A stretch of 48,438 nucleotides of DNA, from positions 1 to 48,438 of the forward strand of contig JAKQJD010000205.1 in assembly GCA_029561355.1 (NCBI GenBank), in the 5' to 3' direction. Below, piece after piece: positions 1 to 7,600 of the stretch (positions are counted from its first letter, which is position 1; each line of letters begins with the position of its first letter). The position numbers and the translations under genes are program-made. This DNA comes from Bacteroidota bacterium. Lineage in GTDB: Bacteria > Bacteroidota > Bacteroidia > Chitinophagales > Saprospiraceae. The notes under the pieces were generated by a model, which was given only the letters and a program-made list of their open reading frames with translations, was not told the origin of the DNA and did not search any database.

Positions 1-283
1 GGTCAAACGTTTGACTGCGAGCGTCAAATTTTTCACCTTCCGATTGAAATATTTGACTCCCCGAATGAAGCGTTTGATTCCCCGAACGAAGTGTTTTTCT
101 GTTTTTGACCGGCGTTTCATTGCCGGGGGCAAAATTTTAACCCGCGGGGTCAAACATTTGATGGCATCGTTCAAAATTTTGGGTCGTGCCGTCAAAATTT
201 TGATTCCAAGAACGAAACGCTTCATTCCGGGAATCAAATGCTTCATTCGGAGAGTCAAACACTTCGTTCCTGGACCTGAATGA
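1..283. repeat. 13-unit 21-bp degenerate tandem array (truncated by window edge)
   Basis: Thirteen consecutive 21-bp units can be laid out without gaps from position 1 to 273. Each carries an imperfect 12-bp dyad of the form TYRAANNTTYRA. The clearest copies are TCAAACGTTTGA in unit 1 and TCAAAATTTTGA in unit 10. Because 21 is a multiple of 3, several frames stay open on both strands, giving heptad-periodic open frames (11-283 plus, 137-331 minus) that have no recognisable domain. I read this as a DNA-level array of phased sites, two helical turns apart, rather than a gene. It probably continues to the left of the window. Confidence 0.75.
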
Positions 284-378
284 CCATTCATTTGCGCCTT
301 CATTGGCGTCCGTATTTCGCATCATGGGCAATTATTTCAAAGCGAAAACCCGGGATGAACTCATTGTATCCTTCGATC

Positions 379-427
379 ATTGTTGAGATTTTTGCTGTTG
401 AGGCGAAGCCAGGAAAATCTCAACAAT
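379..427 (-). terminator. 3' hairpin of the PKD adhesin gene
   Basis: A perfect 14-bp inverted repeat: ATTGTTGAGATTTT at 379-392 and its complement at 414-427, with a 21-nt loop. It begins 4 bp beyond the TAA stop at 432-434. It is placed as the transcription end of the minus-strand adhesin gene. There is no long T-run, so whether it acts as an intrinsic terminator or as an mRNA 3'-end stabiliser is open. Confidence 0.6.
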
Positions 428-431
428 GCTC

Positions 432-3400
432 TTATCGTACCAGCAAAAGTTTGCCTTCTCGCATTGCGCTTTCCTGCCCGTCGAACGACATACCTTCCCA
501 GGGCTGGCGCGTGGCCAGTATGGCGGAGCATTTCCACCAGTACACGCCGGGAGGGCAGTACTGATTCTCGAACCGGCCGTCCCAGGCTTCGGTCGGCTGC
601 CCCTCAAACAGTTTGTCGGACGACCATACCCGCTGACCGTTGGTTGCGAATACTTCTATACGGAAGGCGTTCAGGCCTATGCCTATGGGGCGGAATTCGC
701 GGGCGCCATCCGCGCCGAGTTCGGGCGAAAAAGTATTGGGAATGAACAGGTTGCCAAACAGATCGGGCTTTAGAAGTTGGCTGATCGTATCGCGGCAGCC
801 TTCTTCGTTGGCCACTACCAGCGTAATGGGCTTGTCGCCGTTGATCAGGTAGCGGTGCACCGGATTTTGCACATTGGAAGTATGGCCGTCGCCGAAATCC
901 CACCACCATTCCACGGCATTCATGGAAGCGTCGTTGAACAGGAAAATACCGTTTGAAACAACCGTCGTGTCATTGAGCGCTGCACTGGTAAATGCCGCTT
1001 TGGGTACCGGCAGCACCGTTACCAGCACCTCGCTGGAATCGAAGCAAAGTCCGTTATGGTCGGCAATGACCTGCACGCGGTAACTTCCCGGATGATCGAA
1101 ACGGTGTATCGGGTTGGCTTCCGAGGAAGACTGCCCGTCGCCGAACGTCCAGAAATAATGATTGACAGCCTGCGAAACGGTTTCAAATACACCCGTAAAC
1201 GGTGCGCAGCCTGTCTGTTCAGCGGTAAATGCTTCAACGTTCGGCTGGCTGTATACGGCTACCAGCGTATCGAGCATCGCTTCGCAACCGAACATATTGG
1301 TCCCAAACAGGTGCACACCCAGCGGACCCGAACCGACGCTGACGGCCGGCGATATGGAAGTGGAGTGTACCCCGTTGTCGAACGTCCATTCGTACGCATC
1401 GGCATGTACCGTGGTATTGGAAAAAGAGACGGTAACGGGCGAATGGCAGGGCTGATCTTGCAGAATATTAAATGACAGGTCGGGGTTGGGATGCACCGTG
1501 ACGTAAGAAGAGCAGGTGTCCTCACAACCATATTGGTCCACAACTTTCAGTTGCATGCGGTATTGCCCGTCGTTGGCATAGGTGTGCTCCGGCGAAACCT
1601 GAATGCTGGTAGCGCCGTCACCGAAATCCCACAGGTAAAATCCGCCTCCTGTGCATAAATTAACCGGCTGCACCGAAAAGGGTTCGCAGCCGTTTTTGTT
1701 GTCCAGCTGTGCCATGGCCACAGGAATGTTGCGCACGGTAACCGGATGGAAAATGGTATCACTGCAACCCGTCGTCGCAGCAAAGCCGATCAGCATGACG
1801 TTATACTGGCCGGGCGCCGGATACATATGGCCCGGGGAAGTCATGGCAGGCTCCATCGAGCCGTCGCCGAAATACCACAGGCAGCCACTCAGGTCGACGG
1901 AAGTATTCACAAAAGGAAGCGTATCTCCGTAGCACACGTAGCCGGGCACGGTAAATCCGACTTCCGGCTGCGGCAGTACATGTACGTTGGCAGTCGTGGT
2001 ATCGTAGCCGCACCCGTTGTTGACGTACAGGTGAATCAGGTAATCTCCGGCCACAGGATAGGTATGCTGCACGGAGTCGCCGATACCGGTATTGCCGTCG
2101 CCGAAATCCCAGTTGGCAAAAAAACCGTCGGTACTGTAATTTGCAACGTGTACGGTAAACGGTGCACAGCCGATGGTCGTGTCGATGTGTGCGAACGCCA
2201 TTACCGTATTGGGATGTACCAAAACATCGTGTTGCAGGGTGTCGTTGCCGCAGGCATTTTCCAGTACAAGCACTACGCGGTACAACGAATCGGTTGCGCC
2301 GGCGAAAAAGACCTGGGTGGGCAATTGTGGAATGGTGTCTTTCAGAATTCCATTGATATACCAGCGGTAATGTGTAGGATTGCCGGTACTGATGTTGTTA
2401 AAATGCACCGTCAGCGGCGTGCAACCGTTGTCGATATCGCTTGAAAAACGCGTCTGCGGTTTTGGAAACACCGTTACCTGTTGCGCATAAATCCCCTGTC
2501 CGCAATGGTTCGTGGCAGTCAGTTCCAGCAGGTAGGTGGTATCGCTTTGGCCTTGGGTGAATACGTGTTGTCCGGGCTGGAAAAGGGTGTCCATGCTGCC
2601 GTCGCCTAAGTTCCAATGGTACGTGGTAAGCCCGTAGGGTGTACTGGTATTGTTGATTTGCACGAGCAGATCCGCGCAACCTTCCGTCTGATCGAGCACA
2701 AAATTGGCATCCGGAATAGCGTGCACTGCGATGTCCTGTTGTGCCGTATCGCGGCAGCCGTTAGCGGCTGTTACAATCAATTCGATCGTGTAATTTCCGG
2801 GATCGGAATAAGCGTAATACGGCGCACAACTCGAGGCTTCGGAACCGTCGCCAAAGGTCCAGTTGCAGTTGATACCCGTACTTCCGAATGTATAGGTGCT
2901 GAAATCCATCGGCGTACCCACGCAGGCATCGTCTATGGCAGCCAGAACGGCCGTTGGCGCTGCACTAACCGTTACCTGCCGCGCATCGAAATTCGGACAG
3001 CCGTTTGCATCGGTAAAAGTATAGGCCAGTACAAAATTCCCCGCACCGGCCATTGCCGGATCAAAAATACCGTCCGGCGTCACACCCGCGCCTGTCCATA
3101 CGCCTCCGGCGGGCGATTGCCCGGCCAGCAATACTTCCCCTGCATTGATGCAGCGGGTAAGCGGCGGACCGGCTTCCACATCGGTCGACATAACAAAAAC
3201 ATGCACCGTGTCGTACAGCCGGCAGTCAGGCGGACCGTAGTAATACACCAGGTCGTTCCATGCGTTGTTCAGGCCGGCGGCGGGATCGAACAAACCGGTG
3301 GCGGAAATACCCGGCCCCGACCATACGCCGCCGTTCGGGATGGCCTGTAACTGTATTGAATTTGAAGAGCGGCAAATAGAATCAGCCGGTGTGACGGCTG

Positions 3401-5114
3401 TAACCACCGTGGGATTAAAAATGGTAAATCCTTCCTGGACAGTGTCGACACCGCAGGTATTGCCCACTTCAACTTGTACGAAGTGGTAACCCGTATCGGG
3501 AAATGAAACCGGAGGCGGAAACGGACCGGTAGCCGATCCGGGCAATCCGCCGCTGAAAGTCCAGTTGATATAATCGGCTTGCCCGCCGCTCAACGTAATG
3601 TGATTCGATGGAACCACGACCGCGCTAAAGCACGCATCTTCTATTTGCTGGATTAAACTTGCATCCGGTTTGCGCCGCACCCGTACCGGGGCCGACCATT
3701 CCGGGCCATTGCAACCGAAGGCTTTGAGGTGTACGGTGTACAGACCTTCGAAGGTAAAATTCATGACAGGCACGGCGCTGGTGGCGCCGGTACCGTTGGC
3801 GAATCCGCCCCAGGGAGCGGGCGTTATCCACCACACGTAGCCGTTGGCATTGGTAGAGTTGTTGATCACGTGCAGCGTGTCTTCCGGAATACAAAGCAGC
3901 GTATCCGAAAGCATGGCGGAAGCGGTAGCGGCAGGCAATATTTGAAACGCGTCGGACAGCGTGACGGAACCGCAGTGATTGCTCAGCGTAAGGGCCGCCA
4001 CGTGCATACCTACGCCTGTAAACGTAATAGGCGGCGCATTCAGGGTATTGACAAAGGAAGGATATCCACCGGAAAAGGTCCACGAAATGGACGTTGCAGT
4101 GCCACCTCCCGCAGTGAAATAGTTGTTCGGATCGATTACCACGCTGTTGCATCCGTTCGGGATGGTATCCAGCGTAATTGTCGGCGGGCTGCTTACGACA
4201 ATGTTTTTCGTCCAGGAAGGCGAGCCGCATCCTATGGCCTGCATTTTAAGGGTGTAGGTTCCCGGCTGGAGAAATTTGATCTGCGGATTGGAGGAGCCCG
4301 GACCGGTACCGTTTTCATATACATAACCCACATCCGGCGTAACGGTCCAGATCTGTCCGATTGTGTATTGCGACTGATTGGTCACATACAACGTGGCGAA
4401 AGGCAGGCAAAGCGCCGTATCCGATAAAGCGGCCGCCGCAACAGCCGTCGGCGTCACCTGAATATCCAGCGTCGCATTGTCGGCGCCACACATATTCGAC
4501 ACCGTCATGTACACATGGTGCGTACCCGGCGTCGTAAACGAATGGCTGAATGTTTCTCCGTTCAGGATCGTACCATCGCTGGTGGTCCACACGGTGGTCG
4601 TATTCGAGGGCGTATGGCACTGATTCAGGAAAAGCGCCGGCTCGTTCTCGCAAATCACCTGTGGCGGAGCGGGATCGGCCACCGGCTTGAACATGACGGC
4701 CAGCGGTGTAATGATATAGTGGAAACTTACATGTTCGGGGCTGCATTTTTTTTCCACGCCCATGTAAAGCAAATACGTGGAAGACGGGACGGAAATGCAC
4801 GAATCATCGGGCACATCGTAAGCGTGGGTGAAAAACGGCGGATTACCGGCATATTCCTCGCAGGTGCCGTCGCCCCAGTCCATGTAGACCTTGGTAACGC
4901 CCGCTGCCGGGTCGGTCGTATTAAGAAACGTGACTGTCTGGCCCTCACAGAAAATCGGCGGGCTGTTGGGCGCAATACCGCCGTTGGCCAGGATAGGCCC
5001 GCAGTCGTCCCGGATGTTCCAGTCGACTGAACACTGTGCCGAAAGAATTGCAGGAACTACCATGAAAGCACAGTGTACCAATAAAAATAACCGTACAAAT
5101 CGCGTGGTTTGCAT
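432..5114 (-). CDS. Giant PKD-repeat cell-surface protein with gliding-motility-type T9SS C-terminal domain
   Basis: A 1560-residue secreted protein. Residues 1-26 form a signal peptide (hydrophobic LLVHCAFMVV, cleavage near ILSA/Q). The body is a chain of PKD and Ig-like domains. PKD signatures such as WTFGDG, WDFGDG and WWWDFGDG recur at least eight times in the second half, and related W-T-F-S-G-G forms occur in the first half. Residues ~1456-1560 match the CHU_C/gliding-motility-associated C-terminal family (FIPNTFSPE, then EAWDG and PPGVYWW), which directs export through T9SS and surface attachment. The gene lies 75 bp behind a PorP/SprF gene on the same strand. SprF-type proteins are known partners needed for export of SprB-type adhesins, so the two probably work as a pair. 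Ligand unknown. The start at 5114 gives a clean signal peptide. Confidence 0.9.
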   Translation of the reverse strand: MQTTRFVRLFLLVHCAFMVVPAILSAQCSVDWNIRDDCGPILANGGIAPNSPPIFCEGQTVTFLNTTDPAAGVTKVYMDWGDGTCEEYAGNPPFFTHAYDVPDDSCISVPSSTYLLYMGVEKKCSPEHVSFHYIITPLAVMFKPVADPAPPQVICENEPALFLNQCHTPSNTTTVWTTSDGTILNGETFSHSFTTPGTHHVYMTVSNMCGADNATLDIQVTPTAVAAAALSDTALCLPFATLYVTNQSQYTIGQIWTVTPDVGYVYENGTGPGSSNPQIKFLQPGTYTLKMQAIGCGSPSWTKNIVVSSPPTITLDTIPNGCNSVVIDPNNYFTAGGGTATSISWTFSGGYPSFVNTLNAPPITFTGVGMHVAALTLSNHCGSVTLSDAFQILPAATASAMLSDTLLCIPEDTLHVINNSTNANGYVWWITPAPWGGFANGTGATSAVPVMNFTFEGLYTVHLKAFGCNGPEWSAPVRVRRKPDASLIQQIEDACFSAVVVPSNHITLSGGQADYINWTFSGGLPGSATGPFPPPVSFPDTGYHFVQVEVGNTCGVDTVQEGFTIFNPTVVTAVTPADSICRSSNSIQLQAIPNGGVWSGPGISATGLFDPAAGLNNAWNDLVYYYGPPDCRLYDTVHVFVMSTDVEAGPPLTRCINAGEVLLAGQSPAGGVWTGAGVTPDGIFDPAMAGAGNFVLAYTFTDANGCPNFDARQVTVSAAPTAVLAAIDDACVGTPMDFSTYTFGSTGINCNWTFGDGSEASSCAPYYAYSDPGNYTIELIVTAANGCRDTAQQDIAVHAIPDANFVLDQTEGCADLLVQINNTSTPYGLTTYHWNLGDGSMDTLFQPGQHVFTQGQSDTTYLLELTATNHCGQGIYAQQVTVFPKPQTRFSSDIDNGCTPLTVHFNNISTGNPTHYRWYINGILKDTIPQLPTQVFFAGATDSLYRVVLVLENACGNDTLQHDVLVHPNTVMAFAHIDTTIGCAPFTVHVANYSTDGFFANWDFGDGNTGIGDSVQHTYPVAGDYLIHLYVNNGCGYDTTTANVHVLPQPEVGFTVPGYVCYGDTLPFVNTSVDLSGCLWYFGDGSMEPAMTSPGHMYPAPGQYNVMLIGFAATTGCSDTIFHPVTVRNIPVAMAQLDNKNGCEPFSVQPVNLCTGGGFYLWDFGDGATSIQVSPEHTYANDGQYRMQLKVVDQYGCEDTCSSYVTVHPNPDLSFNILQDQPCHSPVTVSFSNTTVHADAYEWTFDNGVHSTSISPAVSVGSGPLGVHLFGTNMFGCEAMLDTLVAVYSQPNVEAFTAEQTGCAPFTGVFETVSQAVNHYFWTFGDGQSSSEANPIHRFDHPGSYRVQVIADHNGLCFDSSEVLVTVLPVPKAAFTSAALNDTTVVSNGIFLFNDASMNAVEWWWDFGDGHTSNVQNPVHRYLINGDKPITLVVANEEGCRDTISQLLKPDLFGNLFIPNTFSPELGADGAREFRPIGIGLNAFRIEVFATNGQRVWSSDKLFEGQPTEAWDGRFENQYCPPGVYWWKCSAILATRQPWEGMSFDGQESAMREGKLLLVR

Positions 5115-5189
5115 ACCAGAATATTAAAAATGAAAAAAGGAAAATGTGGAAGAAAAGGCGCAGCGGGCATGAGCGCCGGGGCGCCGGAT

Positions 5190-6323
5190 TCAGTTCAAAA
5201 AGCCCAGAAAACTTTTGCCGCCAAACTGGTAGCACTTGGTTTTGCCGCGGCGGGAACTGCCTCCGAATAGGCCGCCTTTCCTGCGTCCCCTGCCGCTGTC
5301 GGAACCGAGCAGACAGGTGTCCTCAAAACTGAACCTGGCGGAGAGTTCATGGCTGCCCGCAGTAGCGGTAGCGCCCAGGCCACTCAACGGCATATCGAAA
5401 CTGTAACCCAGGGTGACGTGGTTCGAACGCCCCCAGGGCATTTCCACGCCCGGCGCCACCGACAGGGTGTTGGTGTTCCTGACATTGACAGGATTGTGCG
5501 CATGCTGGTAAATCAGACCGATATAAGCCGTTTTAAATTGAAAAATGCAGCCCGTATACGTCTGCCGCAACGCCTGCTGGAGGTCGATGCGGAACATTGG
5601 CGATACGTACATCGCAGCGTCGCTGCTGAAGGCTTCGGCTACCGGAAATGCCATCGAAGCATGTGCGATCCAGCGGGGCTGGAGCGTGGTCTGAATATTC
5701 TGAAAGGAAATGTCGCGGCTGCCGCCGATGTTGTGCATGGCAAAACCTGCGCTAAAGGGCGTCTTCATCGAACCGATCTGCATTTCGCCGCGCCATACCA
5801 GGCCGCTGCCCAGCGCGAAGGTGCGCACCGCCTCTTTTTCAACGCTGACAAAAGCGCTGTTGTCGCGTACGATACCGAATACGGGATCCAACTGGCCCGA
5901 AAAAACCTGCCGGTCCGCGTCTATCCCACGCTGGCCGGCAGTAGCCTGTACACCGAAGTGCAGGGATGAAGTAGCAGATGTGTTTACAAAAACGCCGAGT
6001 TGGAAAGAACCTTCCCGTACGTGGTAGCCGAATACGTTTTCACCGAGCTGGCTCACCGTCACCCCATAAGCGAGCGTAGTGCCGCAGTGCCGTATCGCCA
6101 CACCCGCGAATGCGCCGGAAAGTCCGCCCTGCAACGCTGCCCACTGGCGGCGGTAACCGAGGCCCAGTTCCACGCCCGTCGGTACGCTGACGAAAGCGGG
6201 ATTCAGTGCTGTGCGCAGGTTAAAAAACTGTGTGAAATTCGTTTCCTGTGCTGACAGGAAACTTGCGGAGAAGAGCAATACCGGCAAAAAACCGGAACCG
6301 AGCAGTTTAAAAAAGTGCGTCAT
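5190..6323 (-). CDS. PorP/SprF family type IX secretion outer-membrane protein
   Basis: A 377-residue protein with a signal peptide (residues 1-25, FSASFLSA/Q), then ETNFTQFFNLRTALNPAF, the typical N-terminal signature of the PorP/SprF family. The rest has alternating hydrophobic strands expected of an outer-membrane barrel (GLGYRRQWAAL, VTLGYSFDMPLS). Family members bind the CHU_C-type signals of T9SS cargo and help attach adhesins such as SprB to the cell surface. The PKD adhesin follows 75 bp downstream on the same strand with no evident terminator between them, so a two-gene operon is likely. The C-terminal ~35 residues (from SGRGRRKGG) are strongly basic and Cys-containing, an unusual tail for a barrel. 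General family assignment is firm; cargo specificity is inferred from adjacency. Confidence 0.9.
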   Translation of the reverse strand: MTHFFKLLGSGFLPVLLFSASFLSAQETNFTQFFNLRTALNPAFVSVPTGVELGLGYRRQWAALQGGLSGAFAGVAIRHCGTTLAYGVTVSQLGENVFGYHVREGSFQLGVFVNTSATSSLHFGVQATAGQRGIDADRQVFSGQLDPVFGIVRDNSAFVSVEKEAVRTFALGSGLVWRGEMQIGSMKTPFSAGFAMHNIGGSRDISFQNIQTTLQPRWIAHASMAFPVAEAFSSDAAMYVSPMFRIDLQQALRQTYTGCIFQFKTAYIGLIYQHAHNPVNVRNTNTLSVAPGVEMPWGRSNHVTLGYSFDMPLSGLGATATAGSHELSARFSFEDTCLLGSDSGRGRRKGGLFGGSSRRGKTKCYQFGGKSFLGFLN

Positions 6324-6398
6324 TGATTAAAGCGGAAAAATAGGATTCAAAATAAATGAAGCATGTCGGATGGGAATCGGGACGAGCGTCCAGGGAGG

Positions 6399-6480
6399 GG
6401 GTTTGGTTTTTTGTGTGTAGCGTATGGCAAAAGATTGATAATCAAACCCTTCTAAACACCCAACACAAAAAACCAAACCC
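6399..6480 (-). terminator. Long 3' hairpin of the short T9SS-signal gene
   Basis: A perfect 18-bp inverted repeat at 6399-6416 and 6463-6480 (arm GGGTTTGGTTTTTTGTGT), ending 7 bp from the stop codon at 6488. It separates the 142-residue protein gene from the PorP/SprF gene and probably ends the upstream transcript. Confidence 0.65.
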
Positions 6481-6487
6481 GCTCTGT

Positions 6488-6916
6488 TCAGGCGCCGGCG
6501 CGCAGCATGAACATTTTGGTGCAGGCGCTTTTGCTGCTCTCTGCTTTCATCATGTATGTGCCGGCGGGCAAGGTGCCTGGCAGGTTAAGTGTAGTCGTAG
6601 CCGCTCCGGCATCAGAGATGGGCACCAGTTTGGTAAAAACTTCCCGGCCGATATAACTGTACACGGAGATCCGCATGATGCCGATGGAGGAGTTGGTAAA
6701 GTTGAGTGTCACTTCCCGGTTGGAAGGGTTGGCAGAAATGAAAAAGTTGAAATCCGCGTCCACCGGTTCTGAAGCAAAGGGGGCCGTGACAACTGCCACT
6801 GCGTTTGTTTCGGGGCCGCCTTCAGGCACCCCTGCATTTCTGGCATATGCGCAGGAAATGACGAACATGGATACCGTTACCAGGAGCGTGTATTTTTTTT
6901 GCAGAAGACTTTTCAT
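6488..6916 (-). CDS. Short secreted protein consisting almost only of a T9SS type A sorting domain
   Basis: 142 residues. A signal peptide (1-25, VTVSMFVISCAYA) is followed by ~25 variable residues, and then nearly all the rest resembles a Por-secretion-system C-terminal sorting domain: FFISANPSNREVTLNF, ISVYSYIGREV, LPAGTYMMKAES, with a short Lys-containing end. Most T9SS cargo carries this ~80-residue module behind a large functional domain; here there is no room for one. It could be a free surface subunit, a competitor for the sorting machinery, or a pilus-associated peptide. Its promoter carries the triple-repeat element found at three other places in this locus (7007-7092), and the mRNA leader has an 8-bp perfect stem (6957-6979). 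It sits between the pilus genes and the PorP/SprF-adhesin pair. Confidence 0.75.
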   Translation of the reverse strand: MKSLLQKKYTLLVTVSMFVISCAYARNAGVPEGGPETNAVAVVTAPFASEPVDADFNFFISANPSNREVTLNFTNSSIGIMRISVYSYIGREVFTKLVPISDAGAATTTLNLPGTLPAGTYMMKAESSKSACTKMFMLRAGA

Positions 6917-6956
6917 GTTAAATAAATTAAGAAGCGTGAAGACCTTTTTTTACCGA

Positions 6957-6979
6957 TGCCGCACGGGGTTGGTGCGGCA
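6957..6979 (-). promoter_or_regulatory. 5'-leader hairpin
   Basis: TGCCGCAC (6957-6964) and GTGCGGCA (6972-6979) form a perfect GC-rich 8-bp stem with a 7-nt loop. It lies inside the predicted leader, about 20 nt after the expected transcription start and 40 nt before the start codon at 6916. It may stabilise or attenuate the mRNA. Confidence 0.45.
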
Positions 6980-7006
6980 CTTCTGTGTTTCTTTTTAAAC
7001 ACGATG

Positions 7007-7092
7007 TAATATTAACCGCTTCCTGCCGTCAGCCCCGGCATGTTTCGTTGACCAACGAAAAAGAGTCGTTCAAATCAGGAATTTCGTCGTTG
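7007..7092 (-). promoter_or_regulatory. Triple-repeat (LytTR-type) promoter D, upstream of the short T9SS-signal gene
   Basis: Plus-strand repeats CGTTG at 7046, CGTTC at 7067 and CGTTG at 7088 are spaced exactly 21 bp. The -7-like box on the minus strand is TAATATTA at 7007-7014, a weak match to TAnnTTTG, 31 bp from the first repeat. The expected start is near 7001, giving an 85-nt leader to the ATG at 6916. Same geometry as the elements at 7480, 11862 and 26041. Confidence 0.6.
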
Positions 7093-7157
7093 GGGCTTTA
7101 ACCTTTTATTTGACTTCAGTGGTGAACTTATATTCACCATTATTTAACCCGTGACAT

Positions 7158-7199
7158 AAAAAAAACAGAGCCACCCTGACTACTCAGGATGAACTCTGT
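7158..7199 (-). terminator. Intrinsic terminator (minus strand)
   Basis: Read on the minus strand, ACAGAG pairs with CTCTGT (7194-7199 with 7165-7170) and CCTGA pairs with TCAGG (7175-7179 with 7084-type inner arm at 7184-7188). The stem is followed at once by a run of eight T residues. This is the clearest factor-independent terminator in the window, and it does not immediately follow a coding gene. Confidence 0.8.
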
Positions 7200-7288
7200 A
7201 TATAACCGTAACAACCACAATAACTTATTAGAAGTACCTCAATCAAAAAAAAAGTTCAGATCTCGTTTGCTTGTTAGTACTTGAGGGG

Positions 7289-7393
7289 GATTAAAAAAGA
7301 ATGAGATTAAAGGAACGGGATTAAAAGAAAGGATTAAAAAAATGAGATTAAAATAAGGGATTAAAAAAAAGGGGATTAAAAGAAGAGATTAAA
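7289..7393. repeat. Eight-copy GATTAAA short repeat array
   Basis: GATTAAA begins at 7289, 7305, 7319, 7332, 7346, 7359, 7374 and 7387, with spacings of 13-16 bp. The flanking bases are also similar (GRGATTAAAAGAA). On the minus strand this reads as repeated TTTAATC in a T-rich context inside the predicted small RNA. It may be a protein-binding platform on DNA or RNA, or slippage-derived sequence. Confidence 0.7.
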
Positions 7394-7479
7394 AGAAACT
7401 TCACAGGTAGCGTCTATAACAATCAGCACAAACCATCAATCATCTGTCTTTAAAAATGAATCGCGTTCAATTGATAGTT

Positions 7480-7565
7480 CAAAGATGGGCTCTAAAAATT
7501 TCAGGTTTCGCGCACTTTCGTTGACTGCCGGAAATTCGTAGTGGAAAGCCGGTAAATGATCGTCG
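7480..7565 (-). promoter_or_regulatory. Triple-repeat (LytTR-type) promoter A, driving the orphan transcript
   Basis: CGTTG at 7519 and CGTCG at 7561 are 42 bp apart; the middle position at 7540 is degenerate (AGTGG), though the surrounding sequence still aligns with the other copies. The -7-like box on the minus strand is CATCTTTG at 7480-7487, five of six matches to TAnnTTTG, again 31 bp from the first repeat. No protein gene follows in this direction until 6916. Confidence 0.55.
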
Positions 7566-7600
7566 GGATATTTTCGGGCTTTCTCCGGCAAGCGTTTTAC

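Larger units (their letters stand above)
7156..7475 (-). ncRNA. Candidate small RNA between usher gene and short T9SS-signal gene
   Basis: No credible protein gene lies between 6917 and 7600. The minus strand nevertheless has a promoter-like element (7480-7565) at one end and an intrinsic terminator (7158-7199) at the other, predicting a ~315-nt transcript. Its middle is a T-rich array of eight TTTAATC units. The only open frame of note is an 11-codon one (7401-7436, MVCADCYRRYL), with no clear start signal. The alternative is that this is the long 3' UTR of the usher mRNA ending at 7601. The promoter element, which matches three other gene-proximal copies in geometry, favours an independent RNA. 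Confidence 0.45.

Noticed and set aside
11..283. 90-codon plus-strand frame with heptad pattern
   Set aside because: The pattern follows from the 21-bp DNA repeat; the opposite strand is open too, and no domain or start signal is seen.
7289..7393. Possible CRISPR array
   Set aside because: Units are 7 bp with 6-9 bp gaps of similar sequence, with no unique spacers and no cas genes.
7401..7436. 11-codon frame MVCADCYRRYL as a small protein
   Set aside because: Too short to support alone; kept only as a remark within the candidate RNA.
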